From Marchantia polymorpha subsp. ruderalis (lineage: Eukaryota > Streptophyta > Marchantiopsida > Marchantiales > Marchantiaceae): a stretch of 64,000 nucleotides of DNA. Every line of letters starts with the position of its first letter. The stretch's first letter is position 1. The position numbers and the translations under genes are program-made. Positions 1 to 13,007 of this stretch are shown here, one piece after another. The notes below the pieces were generated by a model that ran no database searches, was not told where the DNA came from, and was given only the letters and a program-made list of their open reading frames with translations. Where the stretch lies: assembly GCA_037833965.1 (NCBI GenBank), contig AP031356.1:25504501-25568500 (forward strand), in the 5' to 3' direction.

Positions 1-3000
1 ATCGGAGGTCAAATGACAGCGACCCCATTCCTGAGATTCACGAATTCACTCCAAAATGGTCATGATAAGGACCAAATTTGGTTATCTGTGTAGACCATGT
101 CGATTTATGTGAATAAATGGACGTTTAGGACTAACTTTAAGGAGGAGTCATCCCTCGTGGTACAGGTGGTCATCCCTGTATGCATTTATAGCTGAACATC
201 TCCTGTCAGAAGCATCTCTCTCTGATCGAGACATGACAAAGTCTCCTCTCTAGCCACGTTTTGCGTATGGTTGTCTCGATGCTTTCCGTTGATCAGTGTG
301 GTGCTTTAGTGCCCACTTGTATCCTTTCCAGTAAGGCGTATTCAATTAAGGGGATCTTACCAGGTAGTCACTTCACAGGCGAAAGCTGAAGCAATGCCCA
401 CGACGAATGTGGATGTGCTCAAATCGCAGATAATTACTCTGCAATTTGTTTCTTGTCTGAACCAATTGAAGCAGCATGAATCTGGACTACAGTGCATCGA
501 CTGTATTGATAACATAGAAAGGAAATCCCCGTACAGATCTATCGTCTATACGATCTCTGTTGTATTTGTTCTACCCTGAAGCATCGAAATGACGAATGGT
601 GATTCCATTATCGAAGAAATTGATTCCATCCGATATCTTCGAGTTTCATTGAGGTTCTCTGTGAAATTTTCGAAGAAGAAACTCCCATTTGCAGTTTTCA
701 TATGATGGCGATAATCACAGTGCAAATTCTGATAGCAAGAATCCATTAATTGTTTCTTGCGCGAGGGCAAGCACTATGTTTTGTCCATGTCACACGGCAG
801 TCTAGAAGTCCACAATAATATGTACGATACACTCAACATGTACTGAATACTAATTTCGTCTGTCAGGACCAGTACTGCAGCGAGGTTGGTACGTATTCCA
901 TTAATATGATCTTATTGCTCGTTCCTCTGTTGGAAGTATACCGAAACTCGTAGCAGAATACAGACCAGAATTGGTGACATGAAGGAGAGCGAAACTCAAC
1001 GCAAATTGCCACTTGGACTGCTTGCGACAGAGTCGTAGGTCACCTCATAAGACATTCATTGACACTGAGCAGCACTGACGAAAAGGATCTATTTCGTTTG
1101 TATCAAGGGGTGACTGTTGATTGTTGAGCAGGATACGTTTCATCGTTTTTATCCATACTGTCAATTTTGAACATGTTTGATCGTATAGGCCTTATCTTCG
1201 ATGCTTCTCACGATGTGTGGAGTACAGCTTGAACAACTAATAAAGCGCGAAGATAAAGGTGAAAGGGATGAAATTGAGGGATAGAGTCTCACTCAAAGGC
1301 TGTCAGTCTTACATGTGAGACTGTCCAAAGGGTGTGTTATGAAATTTAAATGCTCGCGAGCGACTTTGTGGTAGCATCTGCAACAATCAGTCTTTTCCAG
1401 CACCGTGGATCTGGGCAGAGCATTGCTGTAATGTACCAAAGCCATTGATCACGAGAGTTTGTCGGTTTCGACATGATACCGTGATGATTATGAGATGTGC
1501 AGTCGTACCGAAGCAACTGTACTTGAGTCTGGAAGCCATCAAATGCTGCTTAATGAAGAAACAGTGCTGTATACACCACATTCTCCAGTCAGATGCAGCA
1601 TTTGTGTACTCTGGAGTGTCTGGTTGTTCTTATTAGGCATCATGCTTCGAGACTCTCTGGACTTCATGACATTCTTCTACAAAGAATTTCCCGTGAAGAA
1701 ACTCCAGAAGACCACGTGGCCTTTAAGAAGTCAGTAGCAAAATTGCAAGTACAGGTACAGGCTCCTGGACTCCTGGAGTAGATGAATTGCAGAAGGAGAC
1801 AGCGTGAGTTTAATGCCAGGTGAGAAATCGGGTGAGAAACATTGGTTCAGAAGTCATAATCTAAGAATTTAATCGCGTATGATTTTAAGGATGATTCGTC
1901 TACGATTCATATTCTCGAGTACTGTACCTTTATTCTGCGGCCTGCGTCCGCTTCTAGTCTACAGAAGCCTGGTGCATCTGAAACGAAGATATGAATCTCA
2001 AGGTGGAGATGATTGTGAAGGTACATGCGACTGCAGCCAAAGAATGTATCTGACAGTAAAGCAGACGGGATGATTTATGAAGTCTGAGCTGCGTGGGATG
2101 AAACTTGCGTTTGCAGCCGAAGAATCTGCCTGACAAAAAAGCAGAACAATCAGACACAAATCTTGAGACATCTAATGTATTGGTCTATTCGAACGGAGAA
2201 GATTTCGACAGCTTAGGTCTGCTATTCCCTGTTGATTAAAGGAGAGAGGGCATTGAAATTTGCGAAATTAACATTTTGTGTTGATTAGCTCGAGTGTGAA
2301 AGTTAGTGTCATGATCGATTGACTTGCGGAAAAATGTGGGGGGACACTTGGAGAGCTTTGTGCCAAGTAACCAGAGTCTAGGGTGTGCAACGAGTAGAGA
2401 GACATGCATGTAAGTCCACGCAATGCTGGTTAAAACAGAAGCTGTGGCATTCCTCAAAAGTAAGAGTTGCATGCGGATAACATTATTTATTCTACTTTGC
2501 TCGGAACTATGGTGGACAATTATGGGGTCAGTTCTGACCGGTAAGAAAGGCCAGACGTGATGCGCAAAAGGAGAGTGGAGAAACATCCTCTAAGCGAGCA
2601 CTCCAAGGTTATTAATGTCGAGGGATTGCAAAAGGCAGGTGTCATAACTACACGTAGTTCCGCTGTACAGATATTGAGCTGGAAGAACAGGTCACTCACG
2701 CGTTCATCTGACAGCTTTGTACCTCCAGTTAATGATACTTGTGTTCGAAATTGTATTCAGAGTCTGAGATATCTTCTTTCGAGTCAGGGAGAAAGCATAT
2801 CTAGAATCTACCATCTGTAGACAATATATCATTGTGGGGTTAAATGTTGTTGCTTTCTCGTCATGACAATTTCCTTCTAGACAAGCGCCAATTCAACATG
2901 GAGACAAGTTCACTTTTTATCGAAAGTGAAAGAGTTGGCCAGTTATACGTGGCCACTCGTAACTTCCTGCCGTTTGAAAAGTTACTTCTTTATTCTTTCT

Positions 3001-5050
3001 TCCAACTAGAACATTTTCATGCACCTTTTGACTTACGTAGAATGTAAACCAAGCTTCCTCCCAAAATTTCCTCTATAATGATTTATTGGTATGATGAAAG
3101 TACAAGGCTTCCTTTTTTTTTTCTCGAGTTAACCTTTTGATCGTAAGTTAGCAGCTTGTGATCCGCGACGAGTTTCTATGTTTCCCGGCGACTCTTGGTG
3201 ACACTTGTTTGGGCCAATTTATAGTGTCTTATTATTTTTTGAAACACAAAATATCTAATGGTTCGCAATATTACAGTATATGACCGTAGATTTATTTACG
3301 TGAGCTAATGGAGAAGCAAATGTCTTGGAGAGACATTTTTCGTAGCCACAACTTTAACCTACAAGACACCTACTTCAGGACAGTGTGATCCACACTACAC
3401 TACACTCACCGTTTCGACTTCTGACGAGCATGGCAGTTACAATTATAAAAGCTATAAAGACTATGATGCATGTCTACCTCTCATCGTTTGATACCGAGCA
3501 CCGAAACCTCGCATACTTAAAATATATGCGAATTGCAAGACCATTGTGTGATCAGAGACGCAGTTGAATTCCCCACGATTTCTAATGGCCATGAAGACCC
3601 ATGTCTGACTGTCACTTCGCCTACGACCTTGGTCTGAATCATTAAATCTAGTTGACTGCAAACCAATAAGTGTCCTAGCATCAGTTGTGGGCGGAAAACA
3701 ATCTCGACGTAGAAGTCTAAAAAGTAGTGTCTAATTTCCAGCGCTGTATCCCTTTAAAAGAAATATCGTTGGCAGCCACTGTTCTAAGATGTTTCACGTG
3801 CTCACATACCATAAGCGTCTGACTTAAAGGTACTCGTTGACCGAGACGATATCTCCAAAATAGTTATATTAATCCTATCCGATAGAGAGATGACATGCAT
3901 AGTTGGTGGGATTAATCATCAGTGCACTATGATGAGGTTCTGCTCGTGTCTACTACTCTAAGTTTCAACATAGTCCTTACGGTTATTGGGCCAGCTTGGG
4001 CCAGCGTTGCAAAGTGTTGGTTTCTGTTGAATTCCCTATATAATGCGTTCGTAGACTTTCCTGTCTCCGAATAAAATTGTTGTTTTCTATTCTCGTAACA
4101 GATTGTACACCGCGTACACAATCTTACATCATCATATTCCATAGTCGCAGCTCAGCCGAAAAAAGCGTTATCCATTCCAGAGCTAGTGCATGCATGAGCT
4201 TCAAGATGTTGCCGCGTAAATGTACGTTGGAATGGATGATATTATTCAAACAGGATTATCCATCTCTTTTCTATTATGAAAGAATAATAATTCTTTCCCG
4301 CAGTAGAGGAAATGAACTAGTAGTGATTGGTAAGTAACATGAACTCAAAAATTGTAGGCTCATACTTCTGAATCAATAGATTAGATCTGGTGGAAATTGA
4401 TCTAGGAGCGTACATGACACAGCTGTAATCTTTACTAGTATCTTCGACCAATCTTGAGTGGTCGGGAGACATGAAAAGCTATGAAACGCAGCTCAGTAAG
4501 CATAATATAATATACGTTCCCTTCGTGTTAGAGCAAAGCCTTGAAAATATGTTATAGTTTACATAACCAACACGTATGAGATACTAAATGTGTGGCCATT
4601 TCTTCTCGACGTGAAAATCACAGTTCCCCGTGTTAATATAATGGGAAGTTTTGGTGCTCATTTGATGGAGAGAGTTTTTTGGCTATTTTAAGTGCTTGGT
4701 GCTCTCCTCTAGTATCTTCCTATGCTGTGCCTTAGAGTGGACCCTCACAGTGAAAGCATCTAGAACTTGAAGGCCAAGATCAATGTTTCAGCTACCATGG
4801 AACTGGAGTGCATGGTGTTGTCCCTACAACAGATAACTTTCTAGAAGATGAGTTTTCCTTACGAACCGCCCGGCATTTTGCTGTCTTTTACGAAACAGGA
4901 GTCCTCGGTTCTTTGACGATTCCAGTTGATGAGATGACTTTGATCACCAAATTTAGGCCCCGATTGGCGGATAGGAAAGGCAGGAGTCAAAACTTTGGAT
5001 GACGTGACATACCTTGACCCATGTCACCAATCTGATGATGAAGCTAGCAA
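1..5050. other. Intergenic sequence, no gene recognised
   Basis: All open frames here are shorter than about 105 codons, overlap in several frames and show no recognisable domain, repeat or conserved motif. I also saw no TE terminal repeats, tRNA or rRNA pieces. Some of the right part is presumably promoter of the proline-rich protein gene that follows. Confidence 0.5.
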
Positions 5051-5061
5051 ATTCAGGCCAG

Positions 5062-5304
5062 TATATAAGCGAAGTATCACAGCTACGGCTTAGTATGTCA
5101 CTTCTTCCATTCCCGAGCTCAACTCGAGCTCGAGACTGAGAGCTCCACCTCGAGCTCTCTTGGAAGTGCCCGTCTGCTGCTGAGAGACTTCCGAGCTCGA
5201 TTACGAGAACGTTGATTGCAGGCATTCCGCTCGAGCAAATGTCGATTTGAGTTGCAGATTTGTACACGAGGCTTCATCATTGGAGCTCACAGAGGTGCGC
5301 GAAG
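5062..5304 (+). promoter_or_regulatory. TATA box and 5' leader of the proline-rich protein gene
   Basis: TATATAAG at 5062-5069 is a good plant TATA box. Transcription would be expected to start about 30 nt later, giving a leader of roughly 210 nt before the ATG at 5305. The leader is unusually rich in GAGCTC and CTCGAG hexamers (about 5113-5235), so it can form many alternative short hairpins. The TATA box is seen; the transcription start is inferred. Confidence 0.55.
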
Positions 5305-6201
5305 ATGGAGTCGGGGGCGCGCCGCGGAAGTGTCCCATCGACCACGATTGCGATGTTTGCTGTGATTGCCGTGCTGCTTCTTCACATTTCAGCTGCAGAG
5401 GCGGGTCCTGGGTCTCGGAAATTGAGAACATTTAAGTTCTCCTTCCCTCCTTACGGACACAAGTCGCCACCGTATGAGTACAAGTCGCCTCCTTACGAAT
5501 ACAAGCCTCCAGTGGAGTACAAGCCACCGCCATATGAGTACAAGTCGCCTCCTTACGAATACAAGCCTCCAGTGGAGTACAAGCCACCGCCATATGAGTA
5601 CAAGTCTCCTCCTTACGAATACAAGCCTCCGATGGAGTACAAGCCCCCGCCGTATGAGTACAAGTCTCCTCCTTACGAATACAAGCCTCCGATGGAGTAC
5701 AAGCCACCGCCGTATGAAGACAAGTCTCCTCCTTACGAATACAAGCCCCCAATGGAGTACAAGCCACCGCCATATGAGTACAAGTCTCCTCCATATGAAT
5801 ACAAGCCCCCAGTTGAGTACAAGCCACCTCCATTTGAGTTGAAGCCTCCTCCATACGAGTACAAGTCTCCTCCTTATGAATACAAGCCTCCAGTCGAGTA
5901 CAATCCTCCTCCATACGAGTACAAGTCTCCTCCTTATGAATACAAGCCTCCAGTCGAGTACAAGCCTCCTCCTTATGAATACAAGCCTCCAGTCGAGTAC
6001 AAACCTCCTCCTTATGAATACAAGCCTCCAGTCGAGTACAAGCCACCGCCATACGAGTACAAGTCTCCTCCTTATGAATACAAGCCTCCAGTCGAGTATA
6101 AACCACCCCCATACGAGTACAAGTCTCCTCCTTACGAATACAAGCCTCCAGTCGAGTATAAGCCACCCCCATACGAGTACAAGTCTCCACCACATTACTG
6201 A
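5305..6201 (+). CDS. Secreted proline-rich cell-wall protein (PPYEYK repeat protein)
   Basis: The protein has 298 residues from the ATG at 5305. An in-frame codon at 5260 would add 15 residues ahead of the signal peptide, so 5305 is preferred. Residues 14-33 form a hydrophobic signal segment ending in Ala-Glu-Ala, a plausible cleavage site. The remainder is almost entirely a 20-residue unit combining [13 protein letters not shown] and PPPYEYK. This composition is typical of plant proline-rich/extensin-like wall structural proteins. Prolines would be expected to be hydroxylated, and Tyr-Glu-Tyr matches the Tyr-X-Tyr pattern linked to intramolecular isodityrosine crosslinking. There are no SPPPP blocks, so it is a PRP rather than a classical extensin. 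One exon is enough and no stops interrupt the repeat. Long open frames on the other strand and in other frames are by-products of the repeat. The PPO array lies downstream, but any functional link is speculative. Confidence 0.85.
   Translation: MESGARRGSVPSTTIAMFAVIAVLLLHISAAEAGPGSRKLRTFKFSFPPYGHKSPPYEYKSPPYEYKPPVEYKPPPYEYKSPPYEYKPPVEYKPPPYEYKSPPYEYKPPMEYKPPPYEYKSPPYEYKPPMEYKPPPYEDKSPPYEYKPPMEYKPPPYEYKSPPYEYKPPVEYKPPPFELKPPPYEYKSPPYEYKPPVEYNPPPYEYKSPPYEYKPPVEYKPPPYEYKPPVEYKPPPYEYKPPVEYKPPPYEYKSPPYEYKPPVEYKPPPYEYKSPPYEYKPPVEYKPPPYEYKSPPHY
5449..6198 (+). repeat. 60-bp tandem repeat encoding the PPYEYK units
   Basis: The coding repeat has a 60-bp (20-codon) period. Units before about 5830 use the codons for PPVEYK or PPMEYK as gtggag or atggag. 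Units after 5880 use gtcgag almost throughout. A degenerate unit reading FELK at about 5830-5845 marks the boundary. Two internally homogeneous blocks suggest two separate expansions. Confidence 0.85.
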
Positions 6202-9200
6202 GCTGCACTTCAGTGGACCTTGGGCACATCGTGTTGGGCATGCTGAAAACCGATGACAGATTTGAGCATATTGACATTCGTATTCAAGGCATCGGAGGCA
6301 GCAACGATCGTGATCACGAAGTGTCGAATTAAGGATCGTTTGAAGGTTGCAACGTTGCATGCTAGCTGATAGGTCTTATATTGAGAATCCGCTAGTAAAC
6401 TGATTGTAGATCAGATTTCCTTCTGCGCTATAAGATTCTTCTTGAAAGCTCATGCAGACAGTAGATTGAAGTGATCCGTAGCGAGTTTACTGTCGGAGAT
6501 TCAATTCTTGATCTGGATTCATTCTTTCTTCAGACGCATCAACGGATTGGTGGATTCCATATTTGTAGACTGTATTAAATTGTTTTTCTAGCGTTCGTAT
6601 AAAGGTCATTCTTATTTCGTGCCTCTGAAGCTCACCGTGTATTTGTTTCTGTCTGATTCTCATCAGTCTATCAGTGATTCAACTCCGATGATGTATTTTG
6701 TACGGTAAAAAATTAGAGTCATTACGCCCGTCTCAGATGAAGAATGCTATATTGGCTAAGTTTACAGTCAGACTGTGAAGTCTTGTTCACTCAGCTGTGA
6801 GTGTTATCACTAGGCTCAAATTTGATAGCTCTGGATTATCTCGAGCTTTGCAGGTGACTCCGTGGTGATATGGGGCAGTGTCCACCCATGTCTTTCGATT
6901 CTGTGCACAATTGTCCAGGTATTCGTGACCTGCCATCTTAGAACATTTTGCAGCAGAAAATACTCACATTATAAATACGGCGTGGCGTTGGATGTCTATG
7001 AGCACGTTTGAGATAATAGAAAAGAATTCACTGTATCATGTGAGTTCATGCCATGTAGAAGCAACGTTTTGAACTCTGAACTTCTGCGAAAGATCTTTCA
7101 CTTCGTTATATATATATCTAACAAGATATATATAACGGAGTACATCGCTGAAATCAACGTCAATTTCCGTCGGTGATGTACATTCCCTGCGCTAAGTATC
7201 TAGAGTCGGGTCTTGTTCACGTGAATCTGTTTACGTCTCACAACTGTTTCGTTTCTATTCGTTGGATCTTCGGCTGTCGCTTGAACTTTGTGTAAATGTG
7301 ATACTGCTTCAGACCTCCACTTGGGGTCTGCGTGACGCTACATATTCATTGATTTCGAGGAACCGAGTGGTTCCAGGAGTTGTACTCAGCTTCTGACTAG
7401 TACTTCTGCATGTCACAGCCTAGATTCTTTAGACAGGAATTGAAGTTGAGCACCCATCGCACCATGCATTGACTGAAGGCATGAACCATATTGGCATGAA
7501 CCAACTTCTAGACGACGGAAATTCGCACCGGATTTCCTGCTGTATATTATAATACATTATGCGTCGATGTAGTTCAGTTCGCCGCGGACATCCTGGTCTC
7601 GCACTTTCACGAGTGCATCATCTTATAGCTAATGTGCCGTGAGTTCACTTGAGTATGTATTTTAATCCGCCAATGCTCATCAAGTGGCAGTACGGAACAT
7701 TCTGACCCACATTGAAACCTCCTGTAGCTTGTACCTGCTCAATTCAGCTGCTGTACAAAATGCAGACAGCCAAAATTTCGATTGTTGTGCCAATAGTTGT
7801 GTAATCTTGACATTTATGATACTTTCCAGCTTCCAGAGTGGAAATAATATCGTAATACAGTCGAAATGTCAAATTTCAGACACTCAATATTTTCTGTGTA
7901 TGATTTAGCGTCGAGAAAGACCATATACTAAAGATTTCCGGAAGTTACGAACGTAAAATGCATCACCGTACGTCCCCGTTTTCTCCTCCATTGTGAATTC
8001 TTCAAATTCAGTCCCCAGCTGATTACTTTGACATCACTAATTCCTCGGTCATGCGTCGAAGCTTCTAGTGGAGCGGAGGGCTCGTATAGAGGAGAGGATC
8101 TGCGGAGCAATAATATGGAACTCAAGAATGCTCTGATTCTAGCCTGGACGCAGTGTATCTTGAGCAGATGACGACCATCATGTCGAACTCTGCGGCACCG
8201 ACTCCAATCGTCCACATCCGGCATTGAATCCCATCGCAACCCGCTTTTGAATATTGTCAGGGAAATGCGACATCGACGGCTCGCAGTTGTTTCCTAAACT
8301 TCTGAGTGACGCGAATCGAGGACAGTGCGTCGAAGTAGTGGTCCTCTGGAACCTTCTGCAATCACCAAATTACACTTTGACGATGCGCAAGAATTCCCCG
8401 CAGATGAGACTTCTCCATAAGTCTTCACTCCTCACGCGATAACCTTCTCAAGAATCGACTTACAGCTGCTTTCACACGTAAGAGTTCGCTTAGAGAAGTT
8501 TTATTTTTCTGTGTGCGGGTTTGTGCCATGGGTTTTGAATCGGGAAATGCCTATAGGAAAATAACGAAAAGAAGGGAAGAATTTCATGTAATACAAGCAA
8601 ATTGTGTAACATGTAAACTCGTCTTAGGCCCCAATAACACATGAATAGGAAATGTATCATAATAATGAGGAGTTAGGTTCAACTAAGTGATTTTTCTGAA
8701 TTTCGTATCGTTTAGTAACGTGCAGTAGTTACATTAATATAGCATGATATTTCGCATTTCATGTATTGCTAGCCTATCAAGGAGAAAAAATTTCTTCATT
8801 TACTTTTTATTTATATCTTTAGATGGAGAGATTTTACCAAAGTTCTCTAAGTTTCAACTAGCTAAGTCTGTATGGTTGATATATCAATGATTGTAGGAAA
8901 CTAGCAAGTTAAGAAGATGATATTTTTCTTGTTTTCTTTTGAAATTTGAGTAAGTTTTTTCCACGAAATAGATTAAACCTGGCACAAATACGATATTAAC
9001 CCCAAGGACATGTGTTGGCAACGCAGCGTAATATTTTCTCCACATACCGCGATTTTGTCAGGGAGGCGCGGAAAGACAACAAAGCTGACATTTTAGCAAA
9101 AAGTTAATTTCAATTGTGACAACTCCAGATTAAGAGTTTATCCACAAAAGCGTTGCTAAGATGAATAAGTTATGATCTACACATAAAATGCTTGGTAGTG

Positions 9201-10189
9201 CGTACAGATTAGTTGAGTAGAAAAACAATCAATGGTAATATTTACAGGTCGCTAAGTGTATGTATCACTTGGACAGAGGAAGACTCGGTAAGATTGAAAG
9301 AGTTGAGGGCTTGGAGATAAAATTGGGTCTGGCGTGAATTGTGAGAGGTACTCAAAGACACAGTTGAAAGGAGAGGACATTCTGATACATGGGCTCAAGC
9401 GGTTGAAAGATAATGATCTATTCATAAGGATGTGCAAAATATGCTTAAAGTCTACTTGAAATATAGAATATTTGGTTCAAGATGAGGGAAAAAAAAACTG
9501 GTATACGATTGATTTAAACAAAGATTCGTCCTGCAAAAAAGTCATGTTTACATATTATTATTTTTTGTTGAGTTTTTTTAATAAGAGCACACTACTTACG
9601 CTACTCTTTATGAAACTGAGTTCATTCTGACAGTATTAAAACAATGAACTAAAACTGCAAACCAATTCTCTACTGTAAGTAGGAAAACAAATGATAGAAG
9701 AGAGGTTCATGATAATCTCTAAAAGGAATAAGATTTGAACTATCTATCTGGCCAAAAAGGCCATATTGATGTACTACGAATTATGTTTCAGGGAAATAAT
9801 AACCATTATACAGTAACTTTTGACTCATGAGAATTTACGGGACGAATTACAAGTTGCAAGAGTGATTGAAACGCACAATGCTTTGTTTTAGAGAACTTGG
9901 GTGAAGACAAAGACCATACCATGCAAAGTATGGTAGACTTAAAAAATTTCTACTTCAGATACACCTTGGGCCTAACTTGGCTGGCCACTTATTGTCATAG
10001 AAAGTCATATGAGATACATCTAGTTGTATGCTATCCACCAAATTCAAAGGTGGATACATCTCTCATATAATGATCCGTAAGTTGTAAGTTAGTGCACATT
10101 CGGTCACTGTCATATTCATCTCGAAAGTATCGGTAAAAGATGACTTCTACAAATTCAAGTTTTTAAGCGCAATATATCCTGGTCCATAT
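6202..10189. other. 3' flank of the PRP gene and intergenic sequence
   Basis: The first few hundred bases are presumably 3'UTR. Beyond that I recognise no gene, TE coding sequence or RNA gene. Open frames of up to about 103 codons (for example 7928-8239 on the - strand) have no recognisable content. The only structure seen is the pair of inverted repeats at 7101-7181. The stretch 8500-10100 is AT-rich. Confidence 0.5.
7101..7181. repeat. Two adjacent inverted repeats
   Basis: The first is an AT-rich hairpin at 7101-7140, with arms starting CGTTATATATAT and ending ATATATAACG around a short AACA-type loop. The left arm has one extra TA step. Immediately after it, GTACATC at 7140-7146 is inverted as GATGTAC at 7175-7181. 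The pair could be a small MITE-like remnant or a cruciform-prone site. No flanking duplication was recognised. Confidence 0.5.
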
Positions 10190-10900
10190 CATATCATAGT
10201 GCTGGGCTTCACTCAGGACCCCCGAGTTGTTCTTGATACAGCACTTTACATCAATCACTAAAATACAACTGATTCCAACGGAAACTTCATTATTCACTGA
10301 TGCAGACAAACCTATCGCGTCATTAAACAGTAGAAGAGCATGAATGGTGGAAGTCGAAGAGCCACATTTATGATGAATGTTACCTTGAACAGAGTAACAA
10401 ATTAGTGGCAGCTACTCAGGAGGTTTATTCTAGAACTCCTCAATTCTGAAAGTCAATAAATCTCTTCATGTGCCACCTGCGAGAGTATCACAGCTTACTG
10501 TGTCCGGAGAAATGTTCATGGGGACAATCTTCCTGAGTCTAAGAACAAAGTTTGTATTTGGAGATCGAAAGAATAGGTTTCGAAGGAGATTCCAGACCGC
10601 ATACAACCCCAGCCGACCAAAAGGCTAGCACAAAATCTGAGAAGATCTCATACGGACGACCCTAGATTGCTACTCGACTATTTGATGTCTAAAGTGGGGC
10701 GAAGGACATTATCCTGTTGTTCAAAATGCTAAAGCGCATAACAATCATTTGGAATCCTGATGTTCTACAGTTCTGAATGTTTGGCATATCGAGATGAATC
10801 CGAAAGTTATAAGAGGAAAAAGTCTTAGGGTTCTCACTTTTTTTTAATACTGTCATGACTTCAAGAATTGAGGCTTTAAAAGGCATGGGAAATACAGATA
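10190..10900 (+). repeat. Orphan copy of the PPO upstream flank, without a PPO gene
   Basis: This stretch can be followed by eye against the flanks upstream of PPO2 (about 27540-28140) and PPO1 (about 11130-11740). It shares, in order, the GAAATGTTCATGGGG block, the TAGGTTTCGA block, the ACGGACGA block, and a block around 10690-10760 containing GGCGAAGGA and CTGTTGTT. No tyrosinase coding sequence follows before the next unit begins. It appears to be the stump of a fourth, deleted or never completed unit. Confidence 0.6.
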
Positions 10901-10979
10901 CAATTGATTTACTAGTATGGAGATATAATCCGAAGTAACTCTCAACACCTTCTTAAGGCGGAATTATTGAGATATCATG

Positions 10980-12640
10980 TGAAACAGAAACAAAGTCCAA
11001 CAGAATCAGATATGTGGGTCGCTGATTTTGGCGCCTCGGCGCCTTGGGCTCTCTTTGGACTCGAAATTCAGTCTATACGAACATTGTGCAGAATCTGAGC
11101 TTGTGGATGGTGGCAGTCGAAGAAAATTTATCCACACTCGATGTCCCTCTGACTAGATGGTTACAGTGTCAAAGTATCATCCAGCATAAACAATTGTTGG
11201 TGGCTATTGATGAGGTTTGATCTAGATCTCCTTCATTCTGAAACATGTACGGTGATAAAATCTCATAACGTACCAGCTACAAGAGTAACAGAAAATTTTC
11301 CTTAGAAAATGTACCTGGGGGGTTTTGTTGGGGGAGCTTATTTTTCCGAAAGAGAGTTCCAACTGTAAATGGTGTCGGCCGTAGAAAGAATTAACATATA
11401 TCTGAGAATATTTTGTAGAGACTAGTTTAAATTGCCATTAGACTAATCGACGTCCCATATCGCTTTGAACATGTGAATCTCTGGATAGAATCTGTATGTA
11501 TTTTAGTAGAGTTGATGAAGGGTTCATGCCATATCACGTTGGCGGTATGTAGCACATAACACAGTTCGAAGGTCGTGGAGAATATTGAAACTGTGTTCAC
11601 ATGACAGTCAACTCAAGTCCAACACTGTTTCATCATCATGTCCCCGTCCATCTCGTTGAAGACAAAGCGCGGCGAAGGAACAATGTCCTGTTGTTAGATA
11701 TGCTAAGCGCGTAACAAGCCTTTGGAATCCAGATATTTGGAGTAAATTTGATCACACACAGACCAAAATTGCAGGAAGTACCTGTTTGTGCGCAGTTGCA
11801 ACGCGAGCATGCACAGTAGAAACCTTGTCGTGGCCACATTGCTTAACACTCTCTGCTTGCTCCTTCAGATAGATAAGCATTCACCTCGTAACAGTAAGAT
11901 TAACATGTGCGCATCTCTATCTAGTTGCCCTGGCATGACAGCTAGTTCCAGCAAGTCTCCAAACAGGCTAGATAAACTCACTGATGTCCTCCATGCTTCT
12001 CAAACAACATTGATCCAAAATGATACAAAAGGGCAGGCATCCATCGATATCAAAAATCAAAGCCACGAGTAACTCACGAGTAACTCACGCATAGCAAAGC
12101 GAGGGAGGATCATAGCACAATGATTGAGCCTCAAGTTTTATAATTTTCTATTCTGATATAATGTCGCTTGGGCATTCTTAATGTCTATCCTGAAGTGGAA
12201 CTCAAACTTAGCTAGAGCATTGCAATGTAAAAGGATCAATACTAGTCTAAAGTACCCAGTCCAGAAAAGGACACAGAGAATCTGACATAGTTTTATTGCT
12301 AATTTCTCAAAGAACAAGATTGGGCTTCTCATGATGCATTTGGATAGAAGTGCACTTAAAAGAAAGAAGCATTTTCAGGTTTGTATAGGAAGAAGGAGTA
12401 GCAAGGAGTATTAACTCCTGCTACAAGCGGTTACGAAAGCTCAGTAAAGAGTTTATCAGAGCCGCCACTAAGGTACAAGCGGAGGACGGTATATTTAAGA
12501 AGCTTTTACCATGATCTCACGTTTGGAAGAAGTACTGAACGTCAACGCATTCCAGAAAGCGCACCGGCCGGTTCTTAACAGGGATGACAAATATTAAGTT
12601 CCAATATTTTATTAGTTCAAAGCACTTGTGAGAAAACTTG
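10980..12640 (+). repeat. Upstream flank of PPO unit 1
   Basis: This sequence is homologous, with many small indels, to 27220-29180 upstream of PPO2 and 35750-37400 upstream of PPO3. Shared landmarks are TGTGTTCACATG, CTCAAGTCCAACAC, GCGGCGAAGGAAC, CATGTGCGCATCTCTA and GGCATGACAGC. None of the open frames is kept across the three units, so I regard it as non-coding flank that was duplicated with the gene. Confidence 0.65.
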
Positions 12641-12654
12641 GCTTCTCTCGCTGT

Positions 12655-12770
12655 CAGTTAACTGTTATGCTGGTACGAGACGAGCAGTTTCTTCCATGAT
12701 CATGTAATTTCCTAGATGCCTGGAAACGCTGTCCTCTTTGGGGCAGAGATGGATCGCAAGACACTATAAA
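12655..12770 (+). promoter_or_regulatory. Core and proximal promoter of PPO1
   Basis: TATAAA is at 12765-12770. About 100 bp upstream lies the palindrome CAGTTAACTG (12655-12664), two inverted TAACTG cores that match plant MYB-binding sites. PPO3 has the same palindrome and PPO2 one half of it, all at almost the same distance from their TATA boxes. Both elements are visible; MYB binding is inferred. Confidence 0.6.
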
Positions 12771-13007
12771 GTTCTCCGAGGTGTGCTTTCTTCAGCATTG
12801 TTCAAGTTTTGTCAGCCCCTAAACTGGACAAGGTATCGGGCTGGCGTAACATGTAGCGTAAAAGGATTCTTCATCAGATGACATGTGACTGATACATGGG
12901 AGCATTTTTTCACCCAGTGTGACAAAAGAGACGTCATTGATTCGAAGGTCGAGGTTTGAAGCAAGAACGACCTCTTGGAAGAACATCCAGCGTGCTGCTG
13001 CCGTGAG

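Noticed and set aside
1-5000. Numerous ORFs of 60-104 codons
   Set aside because: They overlap in several frames, lack domains and codon bias that I could recognise, and have no duplicated copy for comparison.
5389-6360. Open frames of 323 and 281 codons antisense to the PRP gene, and repeat frames on the + strand
   Set aside because: They are mirror products of the 60-bp repeat, which has no stop in several frames. The sense frame has a signal peptide and known wall-protein motifs.
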